Source of the DNA: RZYY01 sp036794825
Lineage (GTDB): Bacteria; Bacteroidota; Bacteroidia; Bacteroidales; 4484-276
DNA: 64,000 bases
NCBI GenBank assembly: GCA_036794825.1
Contig: DAIRGA010000018.1
Coordinates: forward strand, 40,024-104,023
Direction: 5' to 3'
Shown here: positions 52,329 through 62,432 of the stretch, one piece after another
How the letters are laid out: each line of letters opens with the position of its first letter
Numbering within the stretch: the stretch's first letter is position 1
Translations under genes and position numbers: made by a program
Notes under the pieces: generated by a model
Told to the model about the DNA's origin: nothing
The model's input: only the letters and a program-made list of their open reading frames with translations
The model's database searches: none

Positions 52329-52336
52329 CAAAACTA
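52329..52336 (-). promoter_or_regulatory. -7 element for the small T9SS gene
   Basis: Reverse-strand TAGTTTTG followed by C, embedded in GTTATAGTTTTGC, the same 13-mer as the carboxylase operon. It has no -33 box; the GTTAA operator occupies that side. Confidence 0.55.
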
Positions 52337-52358
52337 TAACTCACTGGCTTCGTGAATA

Positions 52359-52395
52359 GTTAAGGTTAGGTTAACAAAGGTTAAGGAAAAGTTAA
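52359..52395. promoter_or_regulatory. Four GTTAA repeats phased at 10-11 bp, candidate response-regulator operator
   Basis: GTTAA starts at 52359, 52370, 52380 and 52391, all in the same orientation, with spacings of 11, 10 and 11 bp. Such helically phased direct repeats are typical of OmpR/PhoB-family binding sites. They lie between the two divergent -7 boxes, directly upstream of the kinase promoter's TTG. Confidence 0.65.
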
Positions 52396-52397
52396 AG

Positions 52398-52430
52398 TTG
52401 CAATTAAGCCTGCTTTAATATGTATTTTTG
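52398..52430 (+). promoter_or_regulatory. Promoter of the two-component operon
   Basis: TTG (52398-52400), 22-nt spacer, TATTTTTG (52423-52430). The ATG follows only 4 bp later, so the expected start point falls on or next to it; the mRNA may be leaderless. Confidence 0.6.
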
Positions 52431-52434
52431 AAGC

Positions 52435-54105
52435 ATGAACAAGAGGACATTAATACTTATTATCGTTCTGATGAGCGTTTCGCTGGCAGGAATCATTACT
52501 GTGCAATTGCTCTGGATTCAAAATGCTGTTTCGATCCAGAAGGAGCAATTCGACCGTAAGGTGAACGATGCCCTGACTGATGTCGTAACCAAACTGGAAA
52601 GAAAAGAAAACTATATGCTGATAGCCAGAAACCTGAATGAAATTGAACATCAATTCGATTTTCAAATTCAGGACATCGACTCACTGATGGAGTATCAGCT
52701 CAAGTTGAGTGATTCGTTGCATGCCCGTCTTTTAGAATTTGATGTGATGAACGATAAACTGGGATGGCTCGAAAAAGACTTAATAACCAGCAGTCAGATT
52801 TATCGTTTCATTGATTCAACCCAATCATTGTTCGTTTTTGATCAGTCATCACCACAAAAGATTGTGGTAACAACAACTTTTGATGATTCACTTTTGAAGG
52901 AACAAAAAAACGACAAACAAATAATTGCTTTCAATAACAGAGACGATTCAACACAAATCACCATTAACACTTCGTTTAAGCTGGAAAAACGTTCGTTTGA
53001 ATTGAGCGATATGCTGAGTAAAATGGTTGTTGAGGTCGAAAGTTTTCGCCAGCCCATTGAACAAAGGCTCGATAAAAATTACCTCGAAGGGCAGCTGAGA
53101 AAATCATTGGTGGATAAAGGTCTTATGGATGAATTTGAGTTTGCGGTTATCACTGGTACCGGCGACGAGCTAATACCTGTAAAATCTGATGGATTTACTG
53201 AAAAAAATCTTGAAAGTCCTTACCGGATCAGCCTTTTCCCAAATGATATTTTCCAGCGGCCAAATTACCTGTTATTGACATTTCCCACCCGACAAAGATT
53301 TCTTTTCGAGTCTATTTTCTTTCTTTTGGTTGGTTCCATCATTTTTACCCTCATTATTATCATCACCTTTTCGGTGACCATATCGGTAATTTTGAAACAG
53401 AAGAAATTTTCCGAAATCAAATCTGATTTTATCAATAACATGACCCATGAATTTAAAACTCCCATAGCGACCATTTCACTCGCCGCCGATTCGATAAATA
53501 ATCCTAAAGTGCTCGAATTTCCTGACAAGGTGAAATATTTTACCAACATTATCAAAGAGGAAAACAGCCGTATGAATGCTCAGGTTGAGAATGTGCTTCA
53601 GATGGCGTTGATTGATAAGCGGGAATTTGACCTTCAGGTGAAAGCTGTTGATGTTCACGAAGTAATACACCGTGCTGTGAGCAATATAAGGTTATTACTG
53701 GAACGTAAAGAGGGAGAAGCATTACTGAATTTAAAAGCTGAAGTATCAATGATTCAGAGTGATGAAAATCATCTTTACAACATCATCACCAACCTGCTTG
53801 ATAATGCCATCAAATATTCAGGTGAAAAGCCCCTTATCAAAGTTAACACCGCGAACACTACCGAAGGAATCCTTATTTCGGTGGAAGACAATGGAATGGG
53901 TATTAGTAAAGAGGCACAACAGAAGATTTTCGACAGGTTTTACAGGGTTACTTCGGGAAACATTCATAATGTAAAGGGATTTGGTTTAGGCCTGAGTTAT
54001 GTAAAAGCGATTGTGTTGGCATTTAAAGGAAAAATCGAAGTGGAGAGTGAGCTGGGTAAAGGTAGCCGTTTTAGCATAATATTACCGTATAAAATCCAGG
54101 AATAA
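52435..54105 (+). CDS. RprX-like sensor histidine kinase
   Basis: A 556-residue membrane kinase with spans at about 5-26 and 292-322 and a roughly 260-residue extracytoplasmic sensor domain, helical at its start. HisKA has H338 in MTHEFKTPIATISLAADS; the ATPase domain has N-box NLLDNAIKYS (near 455), DNGMGISKE (G1, near 490) and GFGLGLSYVKAI (G2, near 520). The arrangement matches RprX of Bacteroides. Its TAA overlaps the response-regulator ATG (TAATG). The operator upstream suggests autoregulation. Confidence 0.9.
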   Translation: MNKRTLILIIVLMSVSLAGIITVQLLWIQNAVSIQKEQFDRKVNDALTDVVTKLERKENYMLIARNLNEIEHQFDFQIQDIDSLMEYQLKLSDSLHARLLEFDVMNDKLGWLEKDLITSSQIYRFIDSTQSLFVFDQSSPQKIVVTTTFDDSLLKEQKNDKQIIAFNNRDDSTQITINTSFKLEKRSFELSDMLSKMVVEVESFRQPIEQRLDKNYLEGQLRKSLVDKGLMDEFEFAVITGTGDELIPVKSDGFTEKNLESPYRISLFPNDIFQRPNYLLLTFPTRQRFLFESIFFLLVGSIIFTLIIIITFSVTISVILKQKKFSEIKSDFINNMTHEFKTPIATISLAADSINNPKVLEFPDKVKYFTNIIKEENSRMNAQVENVLQMALIDKREFDLQVKAVDVHEVIHRAVSNIRLLLERKEGEALLNLKAEVSMIQSDENHLYNIITNLLDNAIKYSGEKPLIKVNTANTTEGILISVEDNGMGISKEAQQKIFDRFYRVTSGNIHNVKGFGLGLSYVKAIVLAFKGKIEVESELGKGSRFSIILPYKIQE

Positions 54106-54809
54106 TGGGACACAAAGCTCATATTTTCCTTGTCGAAGATGACCATAATTTTGGTGCCGTGTTAAAATCATACCTCGAAATTAATGATTACCAAGTCCAT
54201 TGGATTGACGACGGAAAATATGCCCTCAGCGAGTTTCGCACAGAGGAATTTGATATTTGCATCCTCGATGTTATGCTTCCAAACGTAGATGGTTTTCAAA
54301 TTGCGAAAGAAATTAAACTTATCAATAATAACATACCTGTCATTTTTCTGACGGCCAAAACACTTAAACAAGACATTTTACAAGGTTATCAACTTGGTGC
54401 TGATGACTATATCACCAAGCCGTTCGACTCCGAAGTTTTACTCTGTAAAATCCAGGCCATCCTCAAAAGGAATGTACTTCAGCGGGGTCAAAAAGAAAAT
54501 ACTGATGAGCTGAAAATTGGGAAATATCTGTTCAACTATTCGCACCGGAAAATTTTACTTCATGGCATGGAGCAAAAACTTTCGCCCCGCGAGGCGGAGT
54601 TGCTGCTGATGTTGTACCACAAATCAGGGAATGTTTTGCCACGGGAAATCGCGCTGAAAAAAATCTGGGGAGAAGACAATTATTTCACCACACGAAGCAT
54701 GGATGTCTTTATCACCAAACTCCGGAAATACTTCAGGGATGATCCGTCCATTGAGATTTTAAATATCCATGGAAGTGGTTTCAGGCTTATCTTTTCTTCG
54801 GAAGATTGA
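54105..54809 (+). CDS. RprY-like OmpR-family response regulator
   Basis: A 234-residue transcription factor. Receiver domain: acidic pocket E11, D12 and D13 in FLVEDDHNFG, phospho-acceptor D55 in CILDVMLPNVDG, and the conserved Thr and Lys in FLTAKTLKQD. The winged-helix DNA-binding domain (about 130-232) has LSPREAELLLMLYHKSGNVLPRE and the recognition-helix part TRSMDVFITKLRKYFRDDP. It probably binds the phased GTTAA repeats upstream of its operon. It is coupled to the kinase gene by TAATG. Confidence 0.93.
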   Translation: MGHKAHIFLVEDDHNFGAVLKSYLEINDYQVHWIDDGKYALSEFRTEEFDICILDVMLPNVDGFQIAKEIKLINNNIPVIFLTAKTLKQDILQGYQLGADDYITKPFDSEVLLCKIQAILKRNVLQRGQKENTDELKIGKYLFNYSHRKILLHGMEQKLSPREAELLLMLYHKSGNVLPREIALKKIWGEDNYFTTRSMDVFITKLRKYFRDDPSIEILNIHGSGFRLIFSSED

Positions 54810-54862
54810 TTACTGACACCACAGGATATTGAACCCTTTAAGGTTTTGTGTCCAGGATTCAA

Positions 54863-56500
54863 TTAACCTTTGACTTCCTTTTTAATTCGCTGCACGTGCC
54901 CGCGGCCCAACGCTTTCACCTCGCATCCCAGCTCGAAATATTTTCTGATTTTATCATCGGGCAACATACCAAAGGCATCAATTACTGCAATTGGTCCACC
55001 AGCCCATTCAACAATATCTTCCGGTTTCAGATTTTTGTAGGCCGAATGTGGAACGGCAAAGATAATGGCATCCACACCGGAGAGCGTTTTGGGCAAATTC
55101 TTCTCAACTTTTACGTCTTTAAGATGCTCCTGGTTTCGGAAGAAGCGTTTCCAGGATGATTTTGCCGATGGATAGGAATCCTGGTTTTCGAACTCGTACC
55201 AATGGTCAACATATGGATCGTGTACCCTGATTTCGGCGCCCATTTCGGTGAGTTTTCGGGCTACCATTTCGCTTCCGCTGTAACGGGTGTCGCCCACATC
55301 TTCGCGGTAACTGGCGCCGCAAATCAAAACCTGCGAACCGGCAATGTAACGCGCCATATTCCTGAGAGCATCGCGGACAAGCTGTGCTACATGCAATCCG
55401 CGGGTATCGTTTATGTCAATTGCGGTGGGGGTTATTTTAAAAAGCTCTTCACCATCCTCGAAACCAAGAATATGCCGGTAGGCCCAGTAACCTAGTCCGC
55501 CGTCTTTTGGCAGGCAGTAGCCACCGATTCCGGGACCCGGGAAGATCATGTTGCTATGTGTCGGTCGCATTTTGATGGCATTGATTACCTTGATCAGGTC
55601 AACACCGTTGCGCTCTGCGAAGATGCTCCATTCGTGCAGGTATGCCAGTATGGTTGCGCGGTAAGAGTTTTCGACGATTTTGGTGGTTTCCGATTCAATC
55701 GGACGATCCATCACCGTCAGCGGGAAATCTTTGGTGTTGAGCACTTCATGCAGGAATTTTTCCACGCGCCGGCGGGCTTCGGCGTCGCAGCCGCTGCACA
55801 CGCGCCAGAAGTCGCGGATACTCGAAACATATTCCCGTCCGGGCATCACCCGCTCGAAGCTGTGTGCAAGCAATGGAATTTCTTTGATTCCCCTTTTGGC
55901 AAATGCCTTTTTCAAAATCGGCCAGGCTACAAATTCAGTAGTTCCCGGCGCTACGGTGGTTTCGATCAGCACCAGGCAGTGTGGTAATATGGTTTCGCCG
56001 ATGGTGCGCATGGTAGCTTCCAGTGCGGCCATATCTGCTTCGCCGTTGCGCATATTGCCCAGTTCCCGTTTTTCATAATCGCACTGAACATCAACCACCA
56101 CCACATCGGCCAGCTTCAGCACATCGCTGTTGTAAGTGGCGATGAGGGTTTTCTTTTGGGTTACACAGCGCGAAATCAGGATATCAACTTCAGGATCTTC
56201 GGCCTTTACCGGCGAAATACCTTTGTTCAGCATCGGGATTTTCCAAAAGCTGCGAGTACTTGGCCTTTGGCAGCCAATGACAAATTTTGAGTCGCTGCCG
56301 TTTTCGTCCTGAGTATCAGCAACTATTGCCGCCATCACAGCACCAACAAAGCCCACACCCATTACCACCACAATCTCCTTTCCCTGTTGCCGGGCCTGAT
56401 CGGTTAATGTTTTAACCCGTTCAAATTCAATAGCATAATCTTCCTTTTCAGGCAAAGGAAACTTCTCCCCGTAGGGGCTGACCGAAAATAGTTTTTCCAT
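54863..56500 (-). CDS. Nucleotide-sugar (UDP-glucose/GDP-mannose family) dehydrogenase, long form
   Basis: A 545-residue UDPG/MGDP dehydrogenase family member, longer than the 431-residue enzyme encoded at 25.2-26.5 kb. It has an N-terminal extension of about 45 residues before the Rossmann motif VVMGVGFVGAVMAAIVAD, and an insertion after it. CLVLIETTVAPGTTEFV (near 172), ENSYRATILAYLHEWSIFAE (near 285) and the catalytic-Cys motif GPGIGGYCLPKDGGLGYW (near 330) are the family signatures. The substrate is not assignable. It is downstream of pheT on the same strand with a 45-bp gap. Confidence 0.82.
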   Translation of the reverse strand: MEKLFSVSPYGEKFPLPEKEDYAIEFERVKTLTDQARQQGKEIVVVMGVGFVGAVMAAIVADTQDENGSDSKFVIGCQRPSTRSFWKIPMLNKGISPVKAEDPEVDILISRCVTQKKTLIATYNSDVLKLADVVVVDVQCDYEKRELGNMRNGEADMAALEATMRTIGETILPHCLVLIETTVAPGTTEFVAWPILKKAFAKRGIKEIPLLAHSFERVMPGREYVSSIRDFWRVCSGCDAEARRRVEKFLHEVLNTKDFPLTVMDRPIESETTKIVENSYRATILAYLHEWSIFAERNGVDLIKVINAIKMRPTHSNMIFPGPGIGGYCLPKDGGLGYWAYRHILGFEDGEELFKITPTAIDINDTRGLHVAQLVRDALRNMARYIAGSQVLICGASYREDVGDTRYSGSEMVARKLTEMGAEIRVHDPYVDHWYEFENQDSYPSAKSSWKRFFRNQEHLKDVKVEKNLPKTLSGVDAIIFAVPHSAYKNLKPEDIVEWAGGPIAVIDAFGMLPDDKIRKYFELGCEVKALGRGHVQRIKKEVKG

Positions 56501-56545
56501 TTTTATTAAAGTTTTTATTGAAATTCAATCGCTGCACCGGCCTGA

Positions 56546-59005
56546 TTATCTTAAAACGGCTCCTGCCTTCGATTCAAAAGTTTTCAGGATTTTGCCCATC
56601 GTCTTTTCTATCACCTGGTCGGTGAGGGTTTTCTCCTCATCCTGAAGGATAAAGCTAAGAGCGTAGGATTTTTTACCGGCGCCAATTTTATCACCCTCAT
56701 ACACATCGAAGAGATTTACCTCTTTCAGAAGAGATTTTTCCGCTTCAAAGGCGAGTTTTTTCAAAGTATCGAATTCGAGCTGGCGGTCAACCACCAGGGC
56801 AAGGTCGCGGCGGACTTCAGGGAATTTTGGAATCGGTTTGTAGGTGATCCTGTGATTTTTCATCGCCTGCAAAATCAGATCCCAGTTGATATCGGCCATA
56901 AAAACAGCCTGTTTGATTTCGAAATGTTGCAAAACCCTTCTTTTCACCATGCCGTAGTCGATGAGGGGCTTGTTGTTGAGCATTAATCTGATGCCGTTTT
57001 CGAAAACTTCATCCGAAATGGCTTCTTTCTGCAGTTTTTCTTCATTCAGATGAAGTCGTTTCAAAATGCCGAGAACTGTATTTTTCAGGTAGTAAAAATC
57101 AGCTGATGTTTGCTGCTGGTACCAGCTTTCGTTGTTTGTACTTCCGGTGATGAAAAGGGCAAGATGGCTGGCTTCGAGGTATTTTTTCAACGGATGATCG
57201 CCGGGCTTGCTTTGGGTGAGTGAATAGACTTTTCCGAACTCGAAGAACTTCAGGTTCAGGTTTTTGCGATTCAGATTATAGCTGATGGCCTCCAGCCCTG
57301 AAGTTACCAGACTTTGCCGCATCACGTTCAGATCAGAGCTGAGTGGATTCTGGATTTTTACATTGTGTTCTTCTTTGAAAATGCCGAGCTTTTCAGCATA
57401 TCCCCCCCTGGTGAGCGAGTTGCTCATGATTTCGTAGTAACCGCTTCCGGCCAGAAAGTCGGCGATAGTATTTTGCAGATGCTCGCGGTCGGGGCGCTCG
57501 ATGTGCGATAGCGACGAGCGCAACTGCGCAGGAATGGCGATGTTGTTGTAGCCGTAAATTCTCAGGATGTCTTCGATCACGTCGGCTTCGCGCTCTACGT
57601 CGGCTTTGAAGGTGGGAATGTCAACCAGTATGCTGTCGTCGGTTTCGCAGTGCGGCTCCATGCCCATCCACACCAGGATATCCTTGATGGTATCCCGCGG
57701 GATAACCTGACCAATAAGGCGGTCAACATTTTTAAACTGAAGTTTGACAATTTTCTTTTTGACAGGATTTGGGTAAACGTCCACGATTTCAGAGGAGATC
57801 GTACCACCGGCAATTCTTTTCACCATCAATGCAGCAAGTTTCAGGGCATAAACGGTAGCGTTGGGATCGGCGCCGCGCTCGAACCGGAACGAAGAATCGG
57901 TGTTCAATCCGTGGTAACGGGCGGTTTTGCGAATGGTCTTCGGGTCGAAATAAGCGCTTTCGATAAAGATATTCCGCGTGTTTTCAGTCACTCCGGAGTG
58001 CATCCCACCGAAAACACCCGCCATACACATCCCCTTTTCAGCATCACAGATCATCAGATCGTTGCCCGAGAGTTCCCGCTCCTGCTCATCCAGCGTGATG
58101 AATCTGGTTCCTTTTGGCTCTTTTTTGATGATCACTTTTCGGCCTGCAATTTTATCTGCATCGAAAAAATGATTGGGATGGCCGGTTTCGTGTAAAATGA
58201 AATTACTGATGTCAACCAGGTTGTTGATGGGGCGCAGTCCGATGGCTTTCAGGCGGTTTTTCAGCCAATCGGGCGATTCCTTTACCTCCACTCCCGTAAT
58301 CGTAACGCCGGAATAGCGGGGACAGGCTTCCACATCCTCGATGAAAACCGGAACATGAAGATTGTGGTTATCGGGTTTGAAAGCGCCGTCATCCGGCATG
58401 ATGACTTTCAAAGGATCGCCGGATTGCTGCAGGTTGAGCGATGCCACCAGCTCCCGCGCCACACCAATGTGCGACATGGCGTCGGTGCGGTTGGGCGTTA
58501 GGCCGACTTCAAAAACATAATCTTCCTCGATCCGGAAATACTCACTTGCGGGCATTCCAACCTCAGCATCGGCCGGCAACACCATGATCCCTTCGTGGGA
58601 AGTCCCTAAACCCAACTCATCCTCAGCGCAGATCATCCCTTCGGACACTTCGCCGCGTATCTTTGCCTTTTTGATCTCAAAAGATTTATCGCCCATATAG
58701 ATTGTAGTACCAACAGTGGCCACCACCACCTTTTGCCCGGCAGCCACGTTGGGCGCTCCGCAAACTATGGGCAGTATTACACCGCCGCCAATGTCCACGG
58801 TGGTCACACTTAGTTTGTCGGCATCCGGATGCTTGGCGCAGCTCTTCACCTCGCCAATCACAACCCCTTTCAACCCACCCTTCAGACTTTCAAACTTCTC
58901 GATGCTCTCCACCTCAAGACCTGTGTTGGTGAGGATCCGGGCGGCTTCTTCCGGCGCAAGATCAAGATGCACGTACTCTTTGAGCCAGTTATAGGAAATT
59001 TTCAT
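56546..59005 (-). CDS. pheT: Phenylalanyl-tRNA synthetase beta subunit
   Basis: An 819-residue class II synthetase subunit of standard length. Starts MKISYNWLKEYVHLDL; has the N-terminal tRNA-binding (EMAP-like) domain GVVIGEVKSCAKHPDADKLS (near 48), the B3/B4 editing domain (RYSGVTITGVEVKESPDWLK), B5 with FKADVEREADVIEDILRIYG (near 470), the core fold, and a C-terminal FDX-ACB domain (FPEVRRDLALVVDR and KKSYALSFILQDEEKTLTDQVI). pheS is not in the window. Confidence 0.96.
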   Translation of the reverse strand: MKISYNWLKEYVHLDLAPEEAARILTNTGLEVESIEKFESLKGGLKGVVIGEVKSCAKHPDADKLSVTTVDIGGGVILPIVCGAPNVAAGQKVVVATVGTTIYMGDKSFEIKKAKIRGEVSEGMICAEDELGLGTSHEGIMVLPADAEVGMPASEYFRIEEDYVFEVGLTPNRTDAMSHIGVARELVASLNLQQSGDPLKVIMPDDGAFKPDNHNLHVPVFIEDVEACPRYSGVTITGVEVKESPDWLKNRLKAIGLRPINNLVDISNFILHETGHPNHFFDADKIAGRKVIIKKEPKGTRFITLDEQERELSGNDLMICDAEKGMCMAGVFGGMHSGVTENTRNIFIESAYFDPKTIRKTARYHGLNTDSSFRFERGADPNATVYALKLAALMVKRIAGGTISSEIVDVYPNPVKKKIVKLQFKNVDRLIGQVIPRDTIKDILVWMGMEPHCETDDSILVDIPTFKADVEREADVIEDILRIYGYNNIAIPAQLRSSLSHIERPDREHLQNTIADFLAGSGYYEIMSNSLTRGGYAEKLGIFKEEHNVKIQNPLSSDLNVMRQSLVTSGLEAISYNLNRKNLNLKFFEFGKVYSLTQSKPGDHPLKKYLEASHLALFITGSTNNESWYQQQTSADFYYLKNTVLGILKRLHLNEEKLQKEAISDEVFENGIRLMLNNKPLIDYGMVKRRVLQHFEIKQAVFMADINWDLILQAMKNHRITYKPIPKFPEVRRDLALVVDRQLEFDTLKKLAFEAEKSLLKEVNLFDVYEGDKIGAGKKSYALSFILQDEEKTLTDQVIEKTMGKILKTFESKAGAVLR

Positions 59006-59192
59006 AAGATTTCGGCTTAAAATTTAAGGTGGCAAATTTACACGAAACTGCCGACTTTCAGATAAACGGATAATGTTTTCGATCTGGTGCTAAATGATCA
59101 TAACTTTGCCTGACCATCAATAATGCATCTGTAGCCTAATCCATACTTTGAAAGAATTTAAACCTTTAGTTATGTCGTTAGTAAAGTTTAAA

Positions 59193-59200
59193 TAAATTTG
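59193..59200 (+). promoter_or_regulatory. -7 element for the helicase-nuclease gene
   Basis: TAAATTTG, a perfect TAnnTTTG box, 28 bp before the ATG at 59229. Only a weak TTTAG is present about 23 bp upstream. Confidence 0.5.
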
Positions 59201-59228
59201 TATCCTATTAAAAAATGACGGTTTGGAC

Positions 59229-62200
59229 ATGACCATTGTAAAAGAATTTATAGATGCCCTATCAATTGAAATTGAAGCCCTCAAAGATGGGAAAGGCGGA
59301 AGCATTGTTACAGTCTACAATGGTGAATTGATTAGACAAACAATTGATCTTTTCATCTATCAATTTACTCTTGAAAATTTTCTTGTTGCTCTTGATGATA
59401 CACCAGCAAGCATCGAGATAAACGGAAAAGAATATGAATGCGAGATAATTTCTGTAACTGGATTACAAGTTCAAATCGCAATCAATATAAAATTAGGAGA
59501 GCTAATACCATTAGCAAAAATCAAAACCAACACATGGTACTTGCTGGAACGATTAAAAGTTAAATATCAAACCAACTTAAGCACTCAAAGCCGATTTGAA
59601 AACAGTAACAAATTATTTCAAGATAATCGTTCCCAAATTGACGGTGGAAATTTCTATACATCATACTCACTCAATGGTAATAAGCCTCCAAATCAGTTTC
59701 AACATAATGCTATTGAATCTTCAATCAACGATTTCTTATCCATCATTTGGGGTCCACCAGGCACGGGTAAAACGAAAACAATCGCTTTGGCCATTGAATG
59801 CCATTTGAACTTAGGTAGGAAAGTTTTACTTCTTTCGCATTCAAATAATGCTGTTGACCAAGCACTATTAAAAGTTGTAGGCCAGATGAAAAAAACCTAT
59901 TACAAGGAAGGTCAACTTGTTAGGTTGGGAACCCCAAAACCTGAAATGAGTGACAAATTTGAGAAAGAAGATTGTTCTCTTGTAATGATTGAAAAAATTG
60001 CTGCGTTCAAATCAATAGAACTCTTAAGCGAGAAACAGAATTTGAATTTCCGCCTTGAAACAATCAGAGCTTTAAAACAAACATTCGATAATATTATCTT
60101 CCTAAATTTGGAAATTGAAAAAATAAATTCTCAACTCGATCGATCGGAAATCAAAAAAAAGGAACTTGGTTTAAAGGAAGCTACCTCAAAGCAAGAGCTT
60201 ACCCAAACCGAAAATCAAATACAGGAATTACAGGCAAAATTGCTCAAAGCTCAAAATTCAGGATTTCTGAAGCGAAGATTTTTAGGGCTTGATCCTTTTA
60301 AAATAGAAGCGGATCTTGATAAAATAAATTTGGTTTTTAAAATAAAAACGAATCAGCTTAAAAACATTGAAGAGCAACTAGGGCAATTGAATCAGCTTAT
60401 TCAACCACTTTTAGTAACAAAGATTAACCACGAAACTGAATTATCAAAGCAACTTTCAAAAATTGGCAAATCTTTCTCAGAAGTTCAAAGAGAATTAATG
60501 GAGTTTGGTAACGAAATAAAGCAATTGCAAACTCGATTAGATGCAATCAACAAGGCACTTGAAGAAATTAAGATTCAAGTTCTCAAAGATGCAAAACTCG
60601 TTGCCACCACTTTAACTAAATCATACCTCTCAAAAGAGATTGAAAATATTGAATTTGACATTTTGATTGTTGATGAAGTTAGTATGGCTCCTATGCCAAT
60701 GCTTTATTGGGCTGCATCGAAAATTAAAAAAGGAATTACCATTGTTGGCGACTTCAAGCAACTCCCCCCAATTTGCATTGCTGATGATGTGCTGGCAAAG
60801 AAATGGTTAGGTAAAAGTATTTTTGATGAACTCCAAATTGCAGATATAAATCAAGCAGAAAAAAGAGTGAAGTCGCTTTACATACAATACAGAATGCACC
60901 CAGATATTTCCTATATTGTGAATAAATGGATTTACAACAATCGACTTAAAAATGGCGATGATGATGACGATAAACATGGTGCTTTTCTAAAAAGTAAGAT
61001 TAAAACAGATTCCATAGCAGGTAATTCAGCTGTTTGCCTAATTGATACCTCGATTCATAATCCTTGGTGCAGTCAGTTGCATGAGGGCGGAAGGTTTAAT
61101 TTAATCAGCGCTTTAATTTGCGTTTCTCTTGCTGAAAGAATATCTAAATCATTTACACATAATGAGTCAATTGGTATAATCACTCCTTATAGGTATCAGG
61201 CTCGATTGATTCACAAAATTGCTGAAGATAAAGGTATTTTAAGGGATACAAAAATTCGCATTAACACTATTCATAGTTTTCAAGGAGGCGAGGAGACAGC
61301 AATAATATTTGACAGCGTTGAAGGAAAAGGAGCAAAGAAGTGGTCTATGGTTAACGAATACGACAACACAGAAAGCGCAAAACTTTTGCTTAATGTTGCT
61401 TTGACAAGAGCAGAAAAGAAATTGTTTGTTGTCGCCAATACTGATTATATCAAGAAATCCTTTCAAAGCAACACTTTTTTAATGGATGTGCTGCGACACA
61501 TTATTGCCGTAGGAAAAGAAGTAAGTTCAGAGGAGATTATTGGAAATTTACGAGATGAAAATTTTGATTATTGGGCAACAAGACTCAATGGATTTGAAAA
61601 TAGCCAGGAGAGTTTCGGTTCAAATTATGACGATCAAGATTTTTGGGTTGCCTTCAATAACGATTTATCAAAGACAAATTCAGAGTTGATAATCTTTTCT
61701 CCTTACTTAACCAGTGACAGATTAGGAAAGCTTTATTTGAAGTTTTCCCAATTACTTTCAAAGGGAATACGAATTTCCGTTATTACACTTGCGCCCAATG
61801 ACCGCCTTCAACTAAAGGGTGCGACCGAGGTAGTTGCAAAAATGAAGGGAATGAATATAATTGTAAAATTCCGGGAGGGAATGCACGAAAAAATTGCGAT
61901 CATTGACAGAAAGATTGAATGGACCGGTAGTTTAAATATTTTGAGCCATAACAGCAGAAAGGAATTTATGAAGCGTTTTGAGGGAGAAAGTACAGTAAAA
62001 GAATTGTTTCAAAGATTTGATCTGGAAGAGTTGCTCTACAGCCCCAACCTTAATGGAGAGTATTGCCCTGATTGCAGAAAGTTAGGCATGATCAATTTCA
62101 TTCGACCTAAAATTCATTCTAAGAAAACATTTTACAGTTGTACTGGTTATCCAATTTGCAAATTTACTGCACCCATACACATTAGGACACTCGATCAACT

Positions 62201-62432
62201 ATACAATAAACAGTCTGGCAGAAATACAAGCGGTAAAAAGGGGAATCGACAGACAAAGAATCAAAGAAATACTGAAAATGCAGACAATCAACAAAATGTA
62301 TTTACTGTAGATTTATTTGGCAATGTAACACCGGGTAATCAATGGGAATCACAAATTTTGTTTTGGAGTTCAGTTCAGCTTCCTGGTTACAAATATTCAA
62401 AAAGTAAAAAAGCATGGTGGAAAAAGAAATGA
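59229..62432 (+). CDS. Upf1-like SF1 helicase fused to PLD-family nuclease and zinc finger
   Basis: A 1067-residue protein. SF1 helicase: Walker A GPPGTGKT (175-182), LLSHSNNAVDQ (motif Ia, near 201), DEVSMAP (motif II, 482), GDFKQLPP (motif III, 507), QYRMHPDIS (motif IV/IVa, 553), IHSFQGGEE (motif V, 681) and NVALTRAEKKL (motif VI, 722). A coiled coil of about 165 residues (285-450) is inserted between motifs I and II. A phospholipase-D-type nuclease follows (about 805-935) with a single HxK-x4-D: H886, K888, D893. A C4 zinc finger is at C946, C949, C971 and C977. The start is the ATG at 59229. It is AT-richer than its neighbours. The domain set suggests nucleic-acid defence or repair. Confidence 0.85.
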   Translation: MTIVKEFIDALSIEIEALKDGKGGSIVTVYNGELIRQTIDLFIYQFTLENFLVALDDTPASIEINGKEYECEIISVTGLQVQIAINIKLGELIPLAKIKTNTWYLLERLKVKYQTNLSTQSRFENSNKLFQDNRSQIDGGNFYTSYSLNGNKPPNQFQHNAIESSINDFLSIIWGPPGTGKTKTIALAIECHLNLGRKVLLLSHSNNAVDQALLKVVGQMKKTYYKEGQLVRLGTPKPEMSDKFEKEDCSLVMIEKIAAFKSIELLSEKQNLNFRLETIRALKQTFDNIIFLNLEIEKINSQLDRSEIKKKELGLKEATSKQELTQTENQIQELQAKLLKAQNSGFLKRRFLGLDPFKIEADLDKINLVFKIKTNQLKNIEEQLGQLNQLIQPLLVTKINHETELSKQLSKIGKSFSEVQRELMEFGNEIKQLQTRLDAINKALEEIKIQVLKDAKLVATTLTKSYLSKEIENIEFDILIVDEVSMAPMPMLYWAASKIKKGITIVGDFKQLPPICIADDVLAKKWLGKSIFDELQIADINQAEKRVKSLYIQYRMHPDISYIVNKWIYNNRLKNGDDDDDKHGAFLKSKIKTDSIAGNSAVCLIDTSIHNPWCSQLHEGGRFNLISALICVSLAERISKSFTHNESIGIITPYRYQARLIHKIAEDKGILRDTKIRINTIHSFQGGEETAIIFDSVEGKGAKKWSMVNEYDNTESAKLLLNVALTRAEKKLFVVANTDYIKKSFQSNTFLMDVLRHIIAVGKEVSSEEIIGNLRDENFDYWATRLNGFENSQESFGSNYDDQDFWVAFNNDLSKTNSELIIFSPYLTSDRLGKLYLKFSQLLSKGIRISVITLAPNDRLQLKGATEVVAKMKGMNIIVKFREGMHEKIAIIDRKIEWTGSLNILSHNSRKEFMKRFEGESTVKELFQRFDLEELLYSPNLNGEYCPDCRKLGMINFIRPKIHSKKTFYSCTGYPICKFTAPIHIRTLDQLYNKQSGRNTSGKKGNRQTKNQRNTENADNQQNVFTVDLFGNVTPGNQWESQILFWSSVQLPGYKYSKSKKAWWKKK

